This document shows positions 9,795-19,395 of a DNA stretch of 58,958 bases, in pieces (within the stretch, counting starts at the first letter, position 1; each line of letters opens with the position of its first letter). The stretch is taken from positions 1-58,958 of the forward strand of contig CACBED010000002.1 in the NCBI GenBank assembly GCA_902538185.1, given 5' to 3'. The notes beneath the pieces were generated by a model. It did no database searches, had not been told where the DNA came from, and saw nothing but the letters and a program-made list of their open reading frames with translations. Made by a program: the position numbers and the translations under genes. This stretch comes from an uncultured OCS116 cluster bacterium. Its GTDB lineage: Bacteria > Pseudomonadota > Alphaproteobacteria > Rhizobiales > TMED25.

Positions 9795-9905
9795 TTTTAT
9801 ATTTTTGTTGATGGAAAATAGTTGAGCATATTACCAAACATTATCATATAAAGACCGATTTGGTAGATCTAAAAATATATTGTTATCTAATACAAAAGTA
9901 ACTAT

Positions 9906-10127
9906 ATGCAATATATGAATATTACAAAACCAGAGACAACTATCACACATATCTTGGTATCTGTAATCGTGGGAATGTGTGTGATGTATTTTACTGTAGA
10001 TTTTTCGGAAAGTGAAAATCTTAACCGCATGATGGATTCAATATTCTGGCTTGCCTTTATAGTTACATTTTTCTCGCTGAGATACCGAAAACCCATTACG
10101 GCATGGATACGAAAGAAATTTCAATAG
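9906..10127 (+). CDS. small hypothetical membrane protein
   Basis: 73-aa ORF with two hydrophobic stretches in a gap between other same-strand genes. Confidence 0.4.
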   Translation: MQYMNITKPETTITHILVSVIVGMCVMYFTVDFSESENLNRMMDSIFWLAFIVTFFSLRYRKPITAWIRKKFQ

Positions 10128-10145
10128 TAATTTAGGATGAATAAT

Positions 10146-10286
10146 ATGGAATTTAGTAATTTTGGTACCGTAATTATTTTTGGATTAATACTTATGAACT
10201 TATGGTTATGGAATAAACTGTATGTATTAGAACAAACTGTTGATCGACACAAAAACATATTAGAAAAAGATAAAGATAAGCATTAA
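10146..10286 (+). CDS. 46-aa single-TM small protein (not in ORF track)
   Basis: MEFSNFGTVIIFGLILMNLWLWNKLYVLEQTVDRHKNILEKDKDKH; one TM helix plus charged tail, AGGATG upstream, fills the gap between neighbours. Confidence 0.45.
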   Translation: MEFSNFGTVIIFGLILMNLWLWNKLYVLEQTVDRHKNILEKDKDKH

Positions 10287-10299
10287 TTCGTTGTAATAC

Positions 10300-10497
10300 A
10301 TGCAAAAGATTTTATTAATTATAGGTCTTATTTTTATTGCTGCTGCGCTTGTCTATCCTTTTTTAAAAAAGATTGGGTTTGGCAGGTTGCCAGGTGATTT
10401 ATTTTTCAAATTCGGTAATTCATCATTCTACTTTCCTGTTGTAACTTGTATTATAATAAGTATCGTTTTAACGATAATCATTAATCTAATGAAATAA
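10300..10497 (+). CDS. DUF2905 family small membrane protein
   Basis: MQKILLIIGLIFIAAALVYPFLKKIGFGRLPGDLFFKFGNSSFYFPVVTCIIISIVLTII: typical GRLPGD motif between two TM segments. Confidence 0.8.
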   Translation: MQKILLIIGLIFIAAALVYPFLKKIGFGRLPGDLFFKFGNSSFYFPVVTCIIISIVLTIIINLMK

Positions 10498-10504
10498 CTT
10501 AATT

Positions 10505-11158
10505 ATGATACTCATTGCCCTTACTATTTTACCTCCTTTTCTAATTCTATATTACATCATTAAATCTGATAGGTTCGCAGAACCAATGAATATGATCAGG
10601 CGTACATTCGTTCTTGGCGTGTTCTTGTGTATCCCGGCCGGTATCATTAATACTATGCTTATCGGGGATACTAACATGTCCTATCTTGCAGGCCTTACTG
10701 AGGAGTCTCTTAAATTCACGGCCTTATACCTATTCTTAAGAAATAAAATTGATTTTAATGAGCCGATGGATGCTATTGTTTACGGCACATTAATATCACT
10801 TGGTTTTGCCACTTTAGAGAATTTTAACTATGTCTACAGTGCTGAGTATTTTGGGATGCAGGCAAGTACATTGGCGCTCATAAGGGCATTTACTGCCATT
10901 CCATTACACGCTGGGTGTGGAATAATAATGGGCTTTTACTATGGATTATATGTATTTAGAGGCGGGGAGAAATATATAATTTACTCTTTGGTAATCCCAA
11001 TAATGGTCCACGGATTTTATAACTATATTGCTGGGATTAATTTTATCGTTCTTATTTTCTATGTCATTGCGCTTGGTATTTTCGTCTACAATTTGCATGA
11101 TATTTATAGGCTCGAACAACTTAAAAAAATTAATGAGCATGAGTCACGAAAAATATAG
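10505..11158 (+). CDS. PrsW-family intramembrane metalloprotease
   Basis: Multi-TM with EESLKFTALYLFLR, DAIVYGTLISLGFATLENFNY, AIPLHAGCGIIMGFYYG and HGFYNY (EExxK / ExxNxxY / HxxxxxxxG signature). Confidence 0.8.
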   Translation: MILIALTILPPFLILYYIIKSDRFAEPMNMIRRTFVLGVFLCIPAGIINTMLIGDTNMSYLAGLTEESLKFTALYLFLRNKIDFNEPMDAIVYGTLISLGFATLENFNYVYSAEYFGMQASTLALIRAFTAIPLHAGCGIIMGFYYGLYVFRGGEKYIIYSLVIPIMVHGFYNYIAGINFIVLIFYVIALGIFVYNLHDIYRLEQLKKINEHESRKI

Positions 11159-11266
11159 GGAATTAATTAATTAAACAGTGTTTTAATGTTCAAATTTGAT
11201 CACATATACACTTGCTTATGCAACCATAGTCCCTATATTATAAACATACAAATAAAGGAAAATGAA

Positions 11267-12712
11267 ATGACTGAAACTTATCCAAATACGAAACTTCACA
11301 TTGGTGGTAAATGGGTTGACGCTGTTGGCGGTGAAACAATTGATGTAATTAACCCAGCTACAGGCGAGCCCATTGGTGCAGTAGCCCATGCAAGAACGGC
11401 AGATCTGGACCTAGCTCTTGAAGCTGCTAAATCTGGATTTGAGGTTTGGAAAAAAACTTCTCCATTTAGCAGATATAAAATGATGCGTAATGTCGCAAGT
11501 CTCTTAAAGGAAAGAGTTAAAGAAATCGCACCCGTTTTAACACAAGAACAGGGTAAGCCATTACAACAGTCAAAGTCGGAAATTTCTCTTGCAGTAGATA
11601 TAATTGATTGGTTTGCAGAAGAAGGCAGGCGCGCATATGGGAGGGTTATCCCAGCTCGAACAGAAGGTGTCTATCAGCTCGTAACAAAAGAGCCCGTTGG
11701 TCCTGTTGCAGGGTTTACACCATGGAATTTTCCAATAAATCAAGGTGTTAGAAAAATATCATCGGCTCTTGCTGCAGGGTGCTCGATTATTCTTAAAGGT
11801 GCAGAAGAGACACCAGCAAGTACCGCTGCCCTTGTTAAATGTTTTGCTGATGCCGGTATTCCAGATGGAGTCGTAAACCTGGTCTATGGAACTCCAGCTG
11901 AGATTTCAGAATATTTAATTTCAAATCCTATCATCAAAAAAGCAACTTTCACTGGCTCAACAGCTGTTGGAAAGCAACTTGCATCTATAGCAGGTGCTCA
12001 TATGAAGAAGGTAACAATGGAGCTTGGTGGGCATGCCCCTGCAATTGTTTGTGAAGATGCGAACCTAGATGTTGCATTGAACGTCCTTGTCGAGAATAAA
12101 TATCGAAACGCAGGACAGGTATGTGTATCTCCAACAAGGTTTTTAATTCACGAAACTCTCTATGACGAGTTTGTGGACCGCTTCACGGATATGTCTAAAA
12201 AAATTAAAATAGGTAATGGATTGGACCCCGAAACACAGATGGGGCCACTGGCTCATGACCGAAGAGTTGAAGCAATAGAGGGCTTTGTAAGTGATGCTGT
12301 GAGCAAAGGCGCTAAAATAAGGACTGGCGGTAATAGGATCGGAAATGAGGGTTATTTCTTTGAACCTACCGTTCTTACAGATGTGCCGTTAGATGCACGA
12401 ATGATGAATGAAGAACCATTCGGCCCTGTTGCTCCCATGACACCATTTAGTGACTTTGATAGCGCTATAGAAGAGGCAAATCGTCTCGATTACGGTCTTG
12501 CATCATATGCCTATACATCTTCTGCAGAGACTGCGGAAAAATTAGGATCGCAGATTGAAAGCGGTATGGTATCAATTAATCATCATGGTATTGCACTGAT
12601 TGAAACACCTTTTGGAGGGGTTAAGGACTCAGGTTATGGCTCCGAGGGCGGTCAAGAAGGTATTGAGGGGTATATGAATACAAAATTTATAACACACAAG
12701 ACTGTTTTATAG
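11267..12712 (+). CDS. NAD(P)-dependent aldehyde dehydrogenase (succinate-semialdehyde dehydrogenase-like)
   Basis: FTPWNFPINQGVRKISSALAAGCSIILKGAEETPAS, FTGSTAVGKQLA, VTMELGGHAPAIV, NAGQVCVSPTRF. RBS AAGGAAA; start trimmed from 11186. Confidence 0.9.
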   Translation: MTETYPNTKLHIGGKWVDAVGGETIDVINPATGEPIGAVAHARTADLDLALEAAKSGFEVWKKTSPFSRYKMMRNVASLLKERVKEIAPVLTQEQGKPLQQSKSEISLAVDIIDWFAEEGRRAYGRVIPARTEGVYQLVTKEPVGPVAGFTPWNFPINQGVRKISSALAAGCSIILKGAEETPASTAALVKCFADAGIPDGVVNLVYGTPAEISEYLISNPIIKKATFTGSTAVGKQLASIAGAHMKKVTMELGGHAPAIVCEDANLDVALNVLVENKYRNAGQVCVSPTRFLIHETLYDEFVDRFTDMSKKIKIGNGLDPETQMGPLAHDRRVEAIEGFVSDAVSKGAKIRTGGNRIGNEGYFFEPTVLTDVPLDARMMNEEPFGPVAPMTPFSDFDSAIEEANRLDYGLASYAYTSSAETAEKLGSQIESGMVSINHHGIALIETPFGGVKDSGYGSEGGQEGIEGYMNTKFITHKTVL

Positions 12713-12722
12713 GCGTATAAAA

Positions 12723-13157
12723 ATGAATAAATTTAATCTCCCTGATCCTGTACCTGCAAATGGAAATTATACTCCTTATCATATAGATGGAAACCTTATC
12801 TACATATCGGGCCAATTACCGATAAGAGACGGAAAGCTTGTTACAACTGCTGGAGATAATAGCTTTGTTAAGATAGCTCAATTACAGATGGAGATTGTTA
12901 CTCTTAATATTTTATCGCATGTGATGTCTGCTGTAGATGGTGATAAAAATAGGATTGAGTCATGTGTTAAACTAACTGCGTATCTTGTACCACCCGAAGG
13001 CTTCTATGAGCACGCACTTATCTCAAATATTGGCTCAGACATGATAAATGATTTTTTGAAGCCACCTCAAAACCATACCAGAACAACTATTGGAATTAAA
13101 AGCTTACCTTTAGGGTCACTAGTAGAAGCCGACGCTATATTTAAAATTACACAATAA
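12723..13157 (+). CDS. RidA/YjgF family protein
   Basis: LPDPVPANGNYTPYHIDGNLIYISGQLPIRDGKLV...IESCVKLTAYLVPPEGFYEH...TRTTIGIKSLPLGSLVEADAIFKI. Confidence 0.85.
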   Translation: MNKFNLPDPVPANGNYTPYHIDGNLIYISGQLPIRDGKLVTTAGDNSFVKIAQLQMEIVTLNILSHVMSAVDGDKNRIESCVKLTAYLVPPEGFYEHALISNIGSDMINDFLKPPQNHTRTTIGIKSLPLGSLVEADAIFKITQ

Positions 13158-13162
13158 GCATA

Positions 13163-13933
13163 ATGACTAAAATTGGTAATATTAATTTATCGATAAATCT
13201 TATCGATAAAGTTTCTAATAGTGCATTTTTATTCATACATGGCTTACAATCGAGAAAAGAGACATTTGATATCTATCTTAATAATTTTTCATCGAAAACA
13301 AAAAGGTCTCTTATATCCCTTGATTTAATTGGATTTGGGCAATCTGATAAACCTGAAAACTTCGGTTATAATTTATTGGATCAAGTAAATAAAATAAAAG
13401 AGCTTTTATATGTATTGGAAATAAAAGATCTTATTATCATTGGTCACAGTTATGGTGGAATGATCGGAACCAAGCTGCTTCAAGCTGAAGATCTAGAGAT
13501 TAAGTCCATAATAAGCCTTGAGGGAAACCTAGTTGAAGAAGATTGCGGTGAAAGCATCAATGTAGCCAATATGACTTTTAGTAAATTTCAAGATTATTTT
13601 GAGCTGTTAAAAGGTGAGTTGGTGGACTCGAATTATAAGTCCGATATATTTAGAGGTGAGTCACTCGCCAAAATACCCGCAGAAGTATTTTATAAAACCT
13701 CAAAAACTATTGTTAATTGGTCAAAATCAGGTGTCTTGTATGATCTTTTTTGCAATAGCTCCATACCTAAATTACTAATCACTGGATCAAATAGCAGCTA
13801 TTTTAGTAAACCAAAGAGGGATAATATTAAGCACGTAACAATTGACGATGTAACTCATTTTATGTTGTCGGAAAAACCATTTGAGGTCTATGAATATATC
13901 GAAAAATATCTAAGTAACAATCATCTTCTCTAG
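13163..13933 (+). CDS. alpha/beta hydrolase
   Basis: FLFIHGLQSRKETFD, SLDLIGFGQSDKP, IIGHSYGGMIGTKL (GHSYGG nucleophile elbow). Confidence 0.8.
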   Translation: MTKIGNINLSINLIDKVSNSAFLFIHGLQSRKETFDIYLNNFSSKTKRSLISLDLIGFGQSDKPENFGYNLLDQVNKIKELLYVLEIKDLIIIGHSYGGMIGTKLLQAEDLEIKSIISLEGNLVEEDCGESINVANMTFSKFQDYFELLKGELVDSNYKSDIFRGESLAKIPAEVFYKTSKTIVNWSKSGVLYDLFCNSSIPKLLITGSNSSYFSKPKRDNIKHVTIDDVTHFMLSEKPFEVYEYIEKYLSNNHLL

Positions 13934-13935
13934 TC

Positions 13936-14835
13936 TTATTGTGAGAGGAATTCATCTACCATTACGCGGCAATCATGACAATTTTCATTTTCAATGCCGC
14001 TACCAAATGATGCATGATCATCATCGTTTATTGTTATTAAATTGTTGGTTATTTGTAAATTATCCGCTCTTTGGTGTATTGCCTTAGACCCGTAGCTGAT
14101 AATACCTGTGCCATCTGTGTCACCCATTTCGTAAGGTACTACATCATCTCCGACAGAATGAACGCTAATAATCGAGGGTTCATCTTCATGAATTAAATAT
14201 GGTGATAATAGTGAGCCTGCAATATTCAGTACCTTATTAATTTCATATTTTTTTTCTGTAAATTTCGACATAAATGATTGTTTTTCTTGTGTAAAATTTG
14301 TAAATATATCACTCTCTGAAAGCAAAAATAAATCATCCACGGAGTTAATGTATGCATAGTGAAGTGAAGTTACTGCACCAGCTGAATAACCACCAATTAT
14401 AATTTCATGATCATTAAAGCCATATTTATCTGAGTTATCGTGGATATAACGTATGGCACTATCCAAATCATCCATTGCGAATACCAATGAGGTCGCATAA
14501 ATGTCATAATTTAGTTGTTCATGAAATTCTTCTGGTATCAGTCTGTAATTGAGGTTGCAAACTACAAAACCCTGCCGTGCTAAATATTTCGAATATTCAT
14601 TAAAATCAGCCTTCTCACCACCAAGAAATCCGCCACCATGCATGAGATAGACAATTTTCTTTTTTCCATTATTTTTTGGCTGATAAAGGTCTAATTCAAG
14701 TTTTTCAAGATCGCCATTTTGATTTATTTTTTCTGCATAAATAATGTTTGACGTGACCTTCGTGTAATGCGCAAGAACATTTGATGCATGAAGCAGTATG
14801 AACACTAGAGTTAGAATTTGGTAACTTAATTTCAT
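13936..14835 (-). CDS. secreted alpha/beta hydrolase / esterase (BD-FAE/lipase-like)
   Basis: Signal peptide MKLSYQILTLVFILLHASNVLA; HGGGFLGG oxyanion motif; IIGGYSAGAVTSLHYAY nucleophile elbow. Confidence 0.8.
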   Translation of the reverse strand: MKLSYQILTLVFILLHASNVLAHYTKVTSNIIYAEKINQNGDLEKLELDLYQPKNNGKKKIVYLMHGGGFLGGEKADFNEYSKYLARQGFVVCNLNYRLIPEEFHEQLNYDIYATSLVFAMDDLDSAIRYIHDNSDKYGFNDHEIIIGGYSAGAVTSLHYAYINSVDDLFLLSESDIFTNFTQEKQSFMSKFTEKKYEINKVLNIAGSLLSPYLIHEDEPSIISVHSVGDDVVPYEMGDTDGTGIISYGSKAIHQRADNLQITNNLITINDDDHASFGSGIENENCHDCRVMVDEFLSQ

Positions 14836-14913
14836 ACAATTTAATTTAACTTAGAATTATGCTAAATCAATTTTTTTATTATTGTTAAGATTATTTTCTA
14901 GTAAACAAATTAA

Positions 14914-15564
14914 TCATGCAGGGTTAATATTCTTCTTCCAAAACTTAGTAAACCACTCTAAGTAATCTCCATAAGCATCTGTTTTTAAATGTAAAGATTT
15001 CTTTATTTTATTGATTTCACCTTGTTCCTCCAGATCAACATCGAGTGAGTCATTAATTCTATTTAGCATATTAAACATAGCTGCCAATATCGTCATTTCC
15101 ACAATTTGTTTTTCGGTGAAAACTTCTTTAAGATCTGCGAATAGTTTATCATTTGAATTCGCTGAGTTATTAGTGACTGACTCAGCCCATTTTATTGCTA
15201 AAACCTCCTCTTGTGTAAAAAGATTTGGATCGCTAAAATCATTCAATGATAAAGCCTTAATATGTTCTTCTTCGATGCCAGCTGCTTGACCTAATGCTGT
15301 ATTATGCGCATAACAGTACTTACATGCATTGGTATGACTTGTTTTTATGACAATAAGTTCTTTAATTCTACCCGAAATATCCGTTCCCGACCATTCACGC
15401 TGTGCCGCGGAATTTATTGGTAGTAAGGCCATTGCGAGGTATGGTGAATGACTTAGTGTTTTATAGAAATTAGGTACTCTTCCCAATAAATTTGGCACCA
15501 TATCAAAAAACTCTTTATTCTCTTCACTTAGATCTGTTTGCTGAATTAATTTAACTCTCGACAT
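14914..15564 (-). CDS. carboxymuconolactone decarboxylase / AhpD-like protein
   Basis: ELIVIKTSHTNACKYCYAHNTALGQAAGI (CxxCxxHxxxxxxxG). Confidence 0.87.
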   Translation of the reverse strand: MSRVKLIQQTDLSEENKEFFDMVPNLLGRVPNFYKTLSHSPYLAMALLPINSAAQREWSGTDISGRIKELIVIKTSHTNACKYCYAHNTALGQAAGIEEEHIKALSLNDFSDPNLFTQEEVLAIKWAESVTNNSANSNDKLFADLKEVFTEKQIVEMTILAAMFNMLNRINDSLDVDLEEQGEINKIKKSLHLKTDAYGDYLEWFTKFWKKNINPA

Positions 15565-15581
15565 TTATTTCTCCCTATTAT

Positions 15582-16805
15582 TTAAAAGTAAGATTGGTTG
15601 GGTCCAACTGTAGGTTTCCACTCACAGTCACCAAATGGACCATCGCCATGATTTTCAACGTACGCTATTCTGCCATTAGATACACCCTGATTGGAATTTT
15701 TTGAAAAAAGAACTCTTTGCAGCCAATCAACAGTATAATGGTGACAATCTAATTTACCTAAGTTTGGTATATTCCAAAGGGGATGAAATTGATCTTCAAT
15801 TACCCACATTTCTTTTTTGCATGTGAGATCCTCAAATACTTCGATTGCATCTTCAAGTGGGCATAATGGGTCAAACTCACCCGTCACAAGTAACGTGGGG
15901 CATTTTATTTTTTCTGAATATCCTTTAACTGTCATTTTTGAAGACATTTTGTCAAATTCCTCTTCATTTTCTATGCCCGCCATATACATAAACATTTGCT
16001 TAAATCTTGGAGAAGATTCAGAAAAAATAGTATTGTTTGGGTTGAAACAGGCAACACCACTTGCAATTGCAGCTGCCCTATGGTCATAACTGGCAAGTCT
16101 TAGAGACCAATAACTTCCCATGCTGACACCATATATTCCAATTCTATCACCATCAATCTCTTCACGGTTTTGTAAATACGTCATAACTGCTGCGCCTGCA
16201 CGTTCATAATTATCACCAACAGCTCTGATTTTTTGAATATTTGAATTGCCTTGGCCAGGTCCATCCATCGATATTACATGCATACCTCTATTTATTGCTA
16301 AATTATTCATTACTTTCGGAAAATATTCTTTAGTTTGATCCATACCTGGCACATAGATAATACATGGCGCTTTTCTTCGATCTGGTAATAAATGCAAAAG
16401 ACAAGATATTGTCTTTCCGTCATCAAAAGGTACCTCAACCCTTTCAATAGGATAGGGGGAGAGTTCACTCCGTCTATCGACCATTTCTTTCAGTTTATTT
16501 GTAAGGTTTATTTTGACTGGGTTATTATCATAGTATATTGGATGTTGTGCCATCCTATATGACTCTACGGCATGTTCAAAATGCTCGAGCGCAGTCATTT
16601 TAAAACCTTGTTTAAGAGCTTGCTTTGCTAAGGATTCGTCATGTTCAGCTTTTTGCCGCCACATCTTTGGCAGCATCCTATAGTTATGGGCTCGTTTTGG
16701 TGTTTCCCAGTCGTCTCTTTCAAAATTCTGCACACGCCCACGCATGTTCAAAGCCAAATCTAGCATCCACTGCTGATTATCTCTTTTTGTCCTTAAGGTT
16801 CTCAT
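15582..16805 (-). CDS. alpha/beta hydrolase with N-terminal helical extension (FrsA / dihydroxypseudooxynicotine-hydrolase-like)
   Basis: APCIIYVPGMDQTKEYFP, VISMDGPGQGNS, IGIYGVSMGSYWSLRLASYDHRAAA, LLVTGEFDPLCPLEDA; about 120-aa helical N-terminus. Confidence 0.78.
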   Translation of the reverse strand: MRTLRTKRDNQQWMLDLALNMRGRVQNFERDDWETPKRAHNYRMLPKMWRQKAEHDESLAKQALKQGFKMTALEHFEHAVESYRMAQHPIYYDNNPVKINLTNKLKEMVDRRSELSPYPIERVEVPFDDGKTISCLLHLLPDRRKAPCIIYVPGMDQTKEYFPKVMNNLAINRGMHVISMDGPGQGNSNIQKIRAVGDNYERAGAAVMTYLQNREEIDGDRIGIYGVSMGSYWSLRLASYDHRAAAIASGVACFNPNNTIFSESSPRFKQMFMYMAGIENEEEFDKMSSKMTVKGYSEKIKCPTLLVTGEFDPLCPLEDAIEVFEDLTCKKEMWVIEDQFHPLWNIPNLGKLDCHHYTVDWLQRVLFSKNSNQGVSNGRIAYVENHGDGPFGDCEWKPTVGPNQSYF

Positions 16806-16916
16806 TTGTATCTCCCTAAAAAATACTCTGTTTTAACTGTGTTAAAATTTACTATAATATTAGGTTATTGATTTGATCTTGCAATGAATAAATGTTCTTA
16901 TTTTTATTGGAGATTT

Positions 16917-17540
16917 ATGAATATGATGAAATTAACAAATAAACCAGCTAATGGATCGGGCTTGCTAGCTATATTTTGTGACTTAGATCCAAAAGACCAA
17001 AAAGAATTTTACCCATGGCTTGTGAATGAAATGTTCCCTGCGAGATTAAAAATAGGCTTTAATAGTTGTGCCAGTTTTGAAAAAATAAGCGGAGATGGGC
17101 AAAAATTTCTTACACTTTACGAAGTCGATGATATTGTGTCCTTGTATGGCAGACCTTATCAAAAGTTACGTGAGAATAGGTCACCTTTAGATACAAAGTT
17201 CCATGAGAGTTTTATAAATCCATCGCGGTATATTCTTACACTTATTCCGCCATCGATAGAGAAAGATCATAGTGGTTTTCTAGATTATGTTAAGATCACA
17301 AGAGAGACTATAACGGGCGCTAATGTACAAAAATATCATTCTAATTTTATTACTAAGATAAATAATTTAAATCTATTACCTCTAAGACGATATATAACTG
17401 TTGAAGGCGAGCATCATAATTTTACGATAATTGAAGCTAAAGAAATTAACAAAATAATTGATCAGGATATTGGGGATAAGATATCATCTTCGAAGAGTCA
17501 GATTGATGCATTGTATAAACGCGAGATACAACAATTATGA
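16917..17540 (+). CDS. hypothetical protein, probable dimeric alpha/beta-barrel fold
   Basis: Two EthD/DUF4286-like halves (GSGLLAIFCDLDPKDQKEFYPWLVNEMFPARLKIGFNSCASFE...FLTLYEVDDI). Start chosen after GGAG RBS. Confidence 0.5.
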   Translation: MNMMKLTNKPANGSGLLAIFCDLDPKDQKEFYPWLVNEMFPARLKIGFNSCASFEKISGDGQKFLTLYEVDDIVSLYGRPYQKLRENRSPLDTKFHESFINPSRYILTLIPPSIEKDHSGFLDYVKITRETITGANVQKYHSNFITKINNLNLLPLRRYITVEGEHHNFTIIEAKEINKIIDQDIGDKISSSKSQIDALYKREIQQL

Positions 17541-17550
17541 GGGTTAAATA

Positions 17551-18144
17551 ATGACTGTAGACCATAAATTCTTAAGAAATCTATATGCAGAACCAAGGCC
17601 AACATCTCTAGCAAAGGTTCAGTATAAAATCGATCAACATTGTCGAGAGTTTATAGGCAGATCACCCTTTATAATTCTTGGTACGGATGGAGATGTTTCA
17701 CCCAAAGGTGATTTTCCTGGTTTTGTCGATGTTTTAGATGATAACACAATTGCGATCCCCGATAGGTCAGGAAATAATCGTCTTGACTCGTATATAAATA
17801 TTCTAAAAAACCCAAAAGTTGCGGTTATGTTTCTAATACCAGGGATTAGCGAAGTCCTAAGAATTAGGGGTATGGCTGAGATATCTCAAGATAAAAATTT
17901 ATTAGTAAAAATGTCTGTAAACAGTCAGATACCGAAAACTGCACTTATTATAAGTGTTAATGAAATATATCTACATTGTGCAAAAGCAATTGCGCGCTCA
18001 GATATTTGGAACCCTGACAAACTGGTTAAAGATTACTCTACTCGAGAAATGTTTGCAGAACACGTCGGTAAATCTAAAAAAGAATTCAGTGACTATTATG
18101 ATAATGCAACAAACGAGGCATTAACTAGCGAAGGAAGAAAATAA
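17551..18144 (+). CDS. pyridoxamine 5'-phosphate oxidase-family FMN-binding protein (MSMEG_1061-like)
   Basis: SPFIILGTDGDVSPKGDFPGFVDVLDDNTIAIPDRSGNNRLDSYINILKNPKVAVMFLIPGISEVLRIRGMAEI. Confidence 0.82.
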   Translation: MTVDHKFLRNLYAEPRPTSLAKVQYKIDQHCREFIGRSPFIILGTDGDVSPKGDFPGFVDVLDDNTIAIPDRSGNNRLDSYINILKNPKVAVMFLIPGISEVLRIRGMAEISQDKNLLVKMSVNSQIPKTALIISVNEIYLHCAKAIARSDIWNPDKLVKDYSTREMFAEHVGKSKKEFSDYYDNATNEALTSEGRK

Positions 18145-18153
18145 CCACCTCTT

Positions 18154-18462
18154 TTAATTAAAGAAATTTCTACTTATTGCTATAGTGACAACACCAATGA
18201 CCATTGAAAGAAAAACATTTTTTGTTTTATACATGCATACTGCTATTAAAAAAATTGCAAAAATGCCTGCCAAACCTTCTTTTAATATTACTGGAGTTAC
18301 AAATGACAACAATAAAGTCGGCGGTAAATAATCTAAAAATATTCTGATTTTGCCTTCATTAGATATTTTACCTGATAGTAATAATCCAGATAACCTCAGC
18401 CCATAAGTGCCAATAGAAACAAGAAAAATAATTATTAATGCATATAACTCATGACTATTCAT
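18154..18462 (-). CDS. azlD: branched-chain amino acid exporter subunit AzlD
   Basis: About 100-aa multi-TM; GTYGLRLSGLLLSG, LDYLPPTLLLSFVTPVIL; overlaps the AzlC gene. Confidence 0.82.
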   Translation of the reverse strand: MNSHELYALIIIFLVSIGTYGLRLSGLLLSGKISNEGKIRIFLDYLPPTLLLSFVTPVILKEGLAGIFAIFLIAVCMYKTKNVFLSMVIGVVTIAISRNFFN

Positions 18463-19153
18463 TTTTTTTCGCCTCTAAAATCACACCAACCAGAGATCCA
18501 GCAATCGCACCTAATACAATGTATAGGTTACCACCTAATAAATATTCCGCAATATATGCAACAACGGCTGCAATTAGCCACGGAATGAGATTTCTTTTAC
18601 CCTGATACAGGTTAAAACTCAAAGCTGTAAATATTGCGATGAAGGCGAAATCTAGTGCATATTTTGATGGGTCGCTAATAAATCCCGCAAATATATATCC
18701 GAGGTATGTACCAGTAGACCAAATAGAAAATAAACATATACCTCCACCGAAAAGGAAAAGTGGGGTTATGCTTTCACGTTTACTTCGCTCTATTGTAACT
18801 GCCCAATTTTCATCAGCAACTAGATGCATATATATATACTTATCCCTCAATGAGCTCTTCTTGAATAATGAATTAAGAGATGCGCCTATCAAAAAATATC
18901 TCAGATTTATTAATAGTGCCGCAGCAACAATTGTGAAAATCTCTGAAATATTATTCCATTTATCAACAATAATAAATTGTGATGTGCCCGCAAATATAAA
19001 AGCATTCATCAGTGTTAATTGATATATCTCTACACCTTTTTGGGCACATATCATACCCAATACTGCACCATACGCAAATACGCTGAGGCCAATTGGGGTA
19101 TTAGCCTTTGCTCCATTTATGAAATCATTCGAAATATAGATATTTGCGGCCAT
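18455..19153 (-). CDS. azlC: branched-chain amino acid exporter AzlC
   Basis: TPIGLSVFAYGAVLGMICAQKG, MNAFIFAGTSQFIIVDKW, AAALLINLRYFLIGASL, ADENWAVTI. Confidence 0.87.
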   Translation of the reverse strand: MAANIYISNDFINGAKANTPIGLSVFAYGAVLGMICAQKGVEIYQLTLMNAFIFAGTSQFIIVDKWNNISEIFTIVAAALLINLRYFLIGASLNSLFKKSSLRDKYIYMHLVADENWAVTIERSKRESITPLFLFGGGICLFSIWSTGTYLGYIFAGFISDPSKYALDFAFIAIFTALSFNLYQGKRNLIPWLIAAVVAYIAEYLLGGNLYIVLGAIAGSLVGVILEAKKNE

Positions 19154-19395
19154 GTTTTAAAAAGTTGATAAAATTAATTACTTAAATTTTTAAATTAGAC
19201 AGAAGTGTAAACAATATTACAAAAAAGTTACGAAGTGTCGATATTACTTATTTTGTGACAAGATAACAACTTTTCTCTTGCAAACAATTTAAAATAAAAT
19301 AGTTTATTATATAGGGATAAATTTAGGGATGTGTTTATATTTTATATCCATCAAATTTATTATATGAAATTAACTTTATCGAAAGGGAGAATTAA

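Noticed and set aside
9800-9880. ACCAAAC...GATTTGGT inverted repeat downstream of the DUF3764-like gene
   Set aside because: Only 7 bp with an about 20-nt loop and no T-tract; could be chance in AT-rich DNA.
19154-19395. Candidate promoter in the divergent azlC/tctC intergenic region
   Set aside because: Too AT-rich to choose a unique -35/-10 pair by eye; no convincing sigma54 -24/-12 or operator palindrome.
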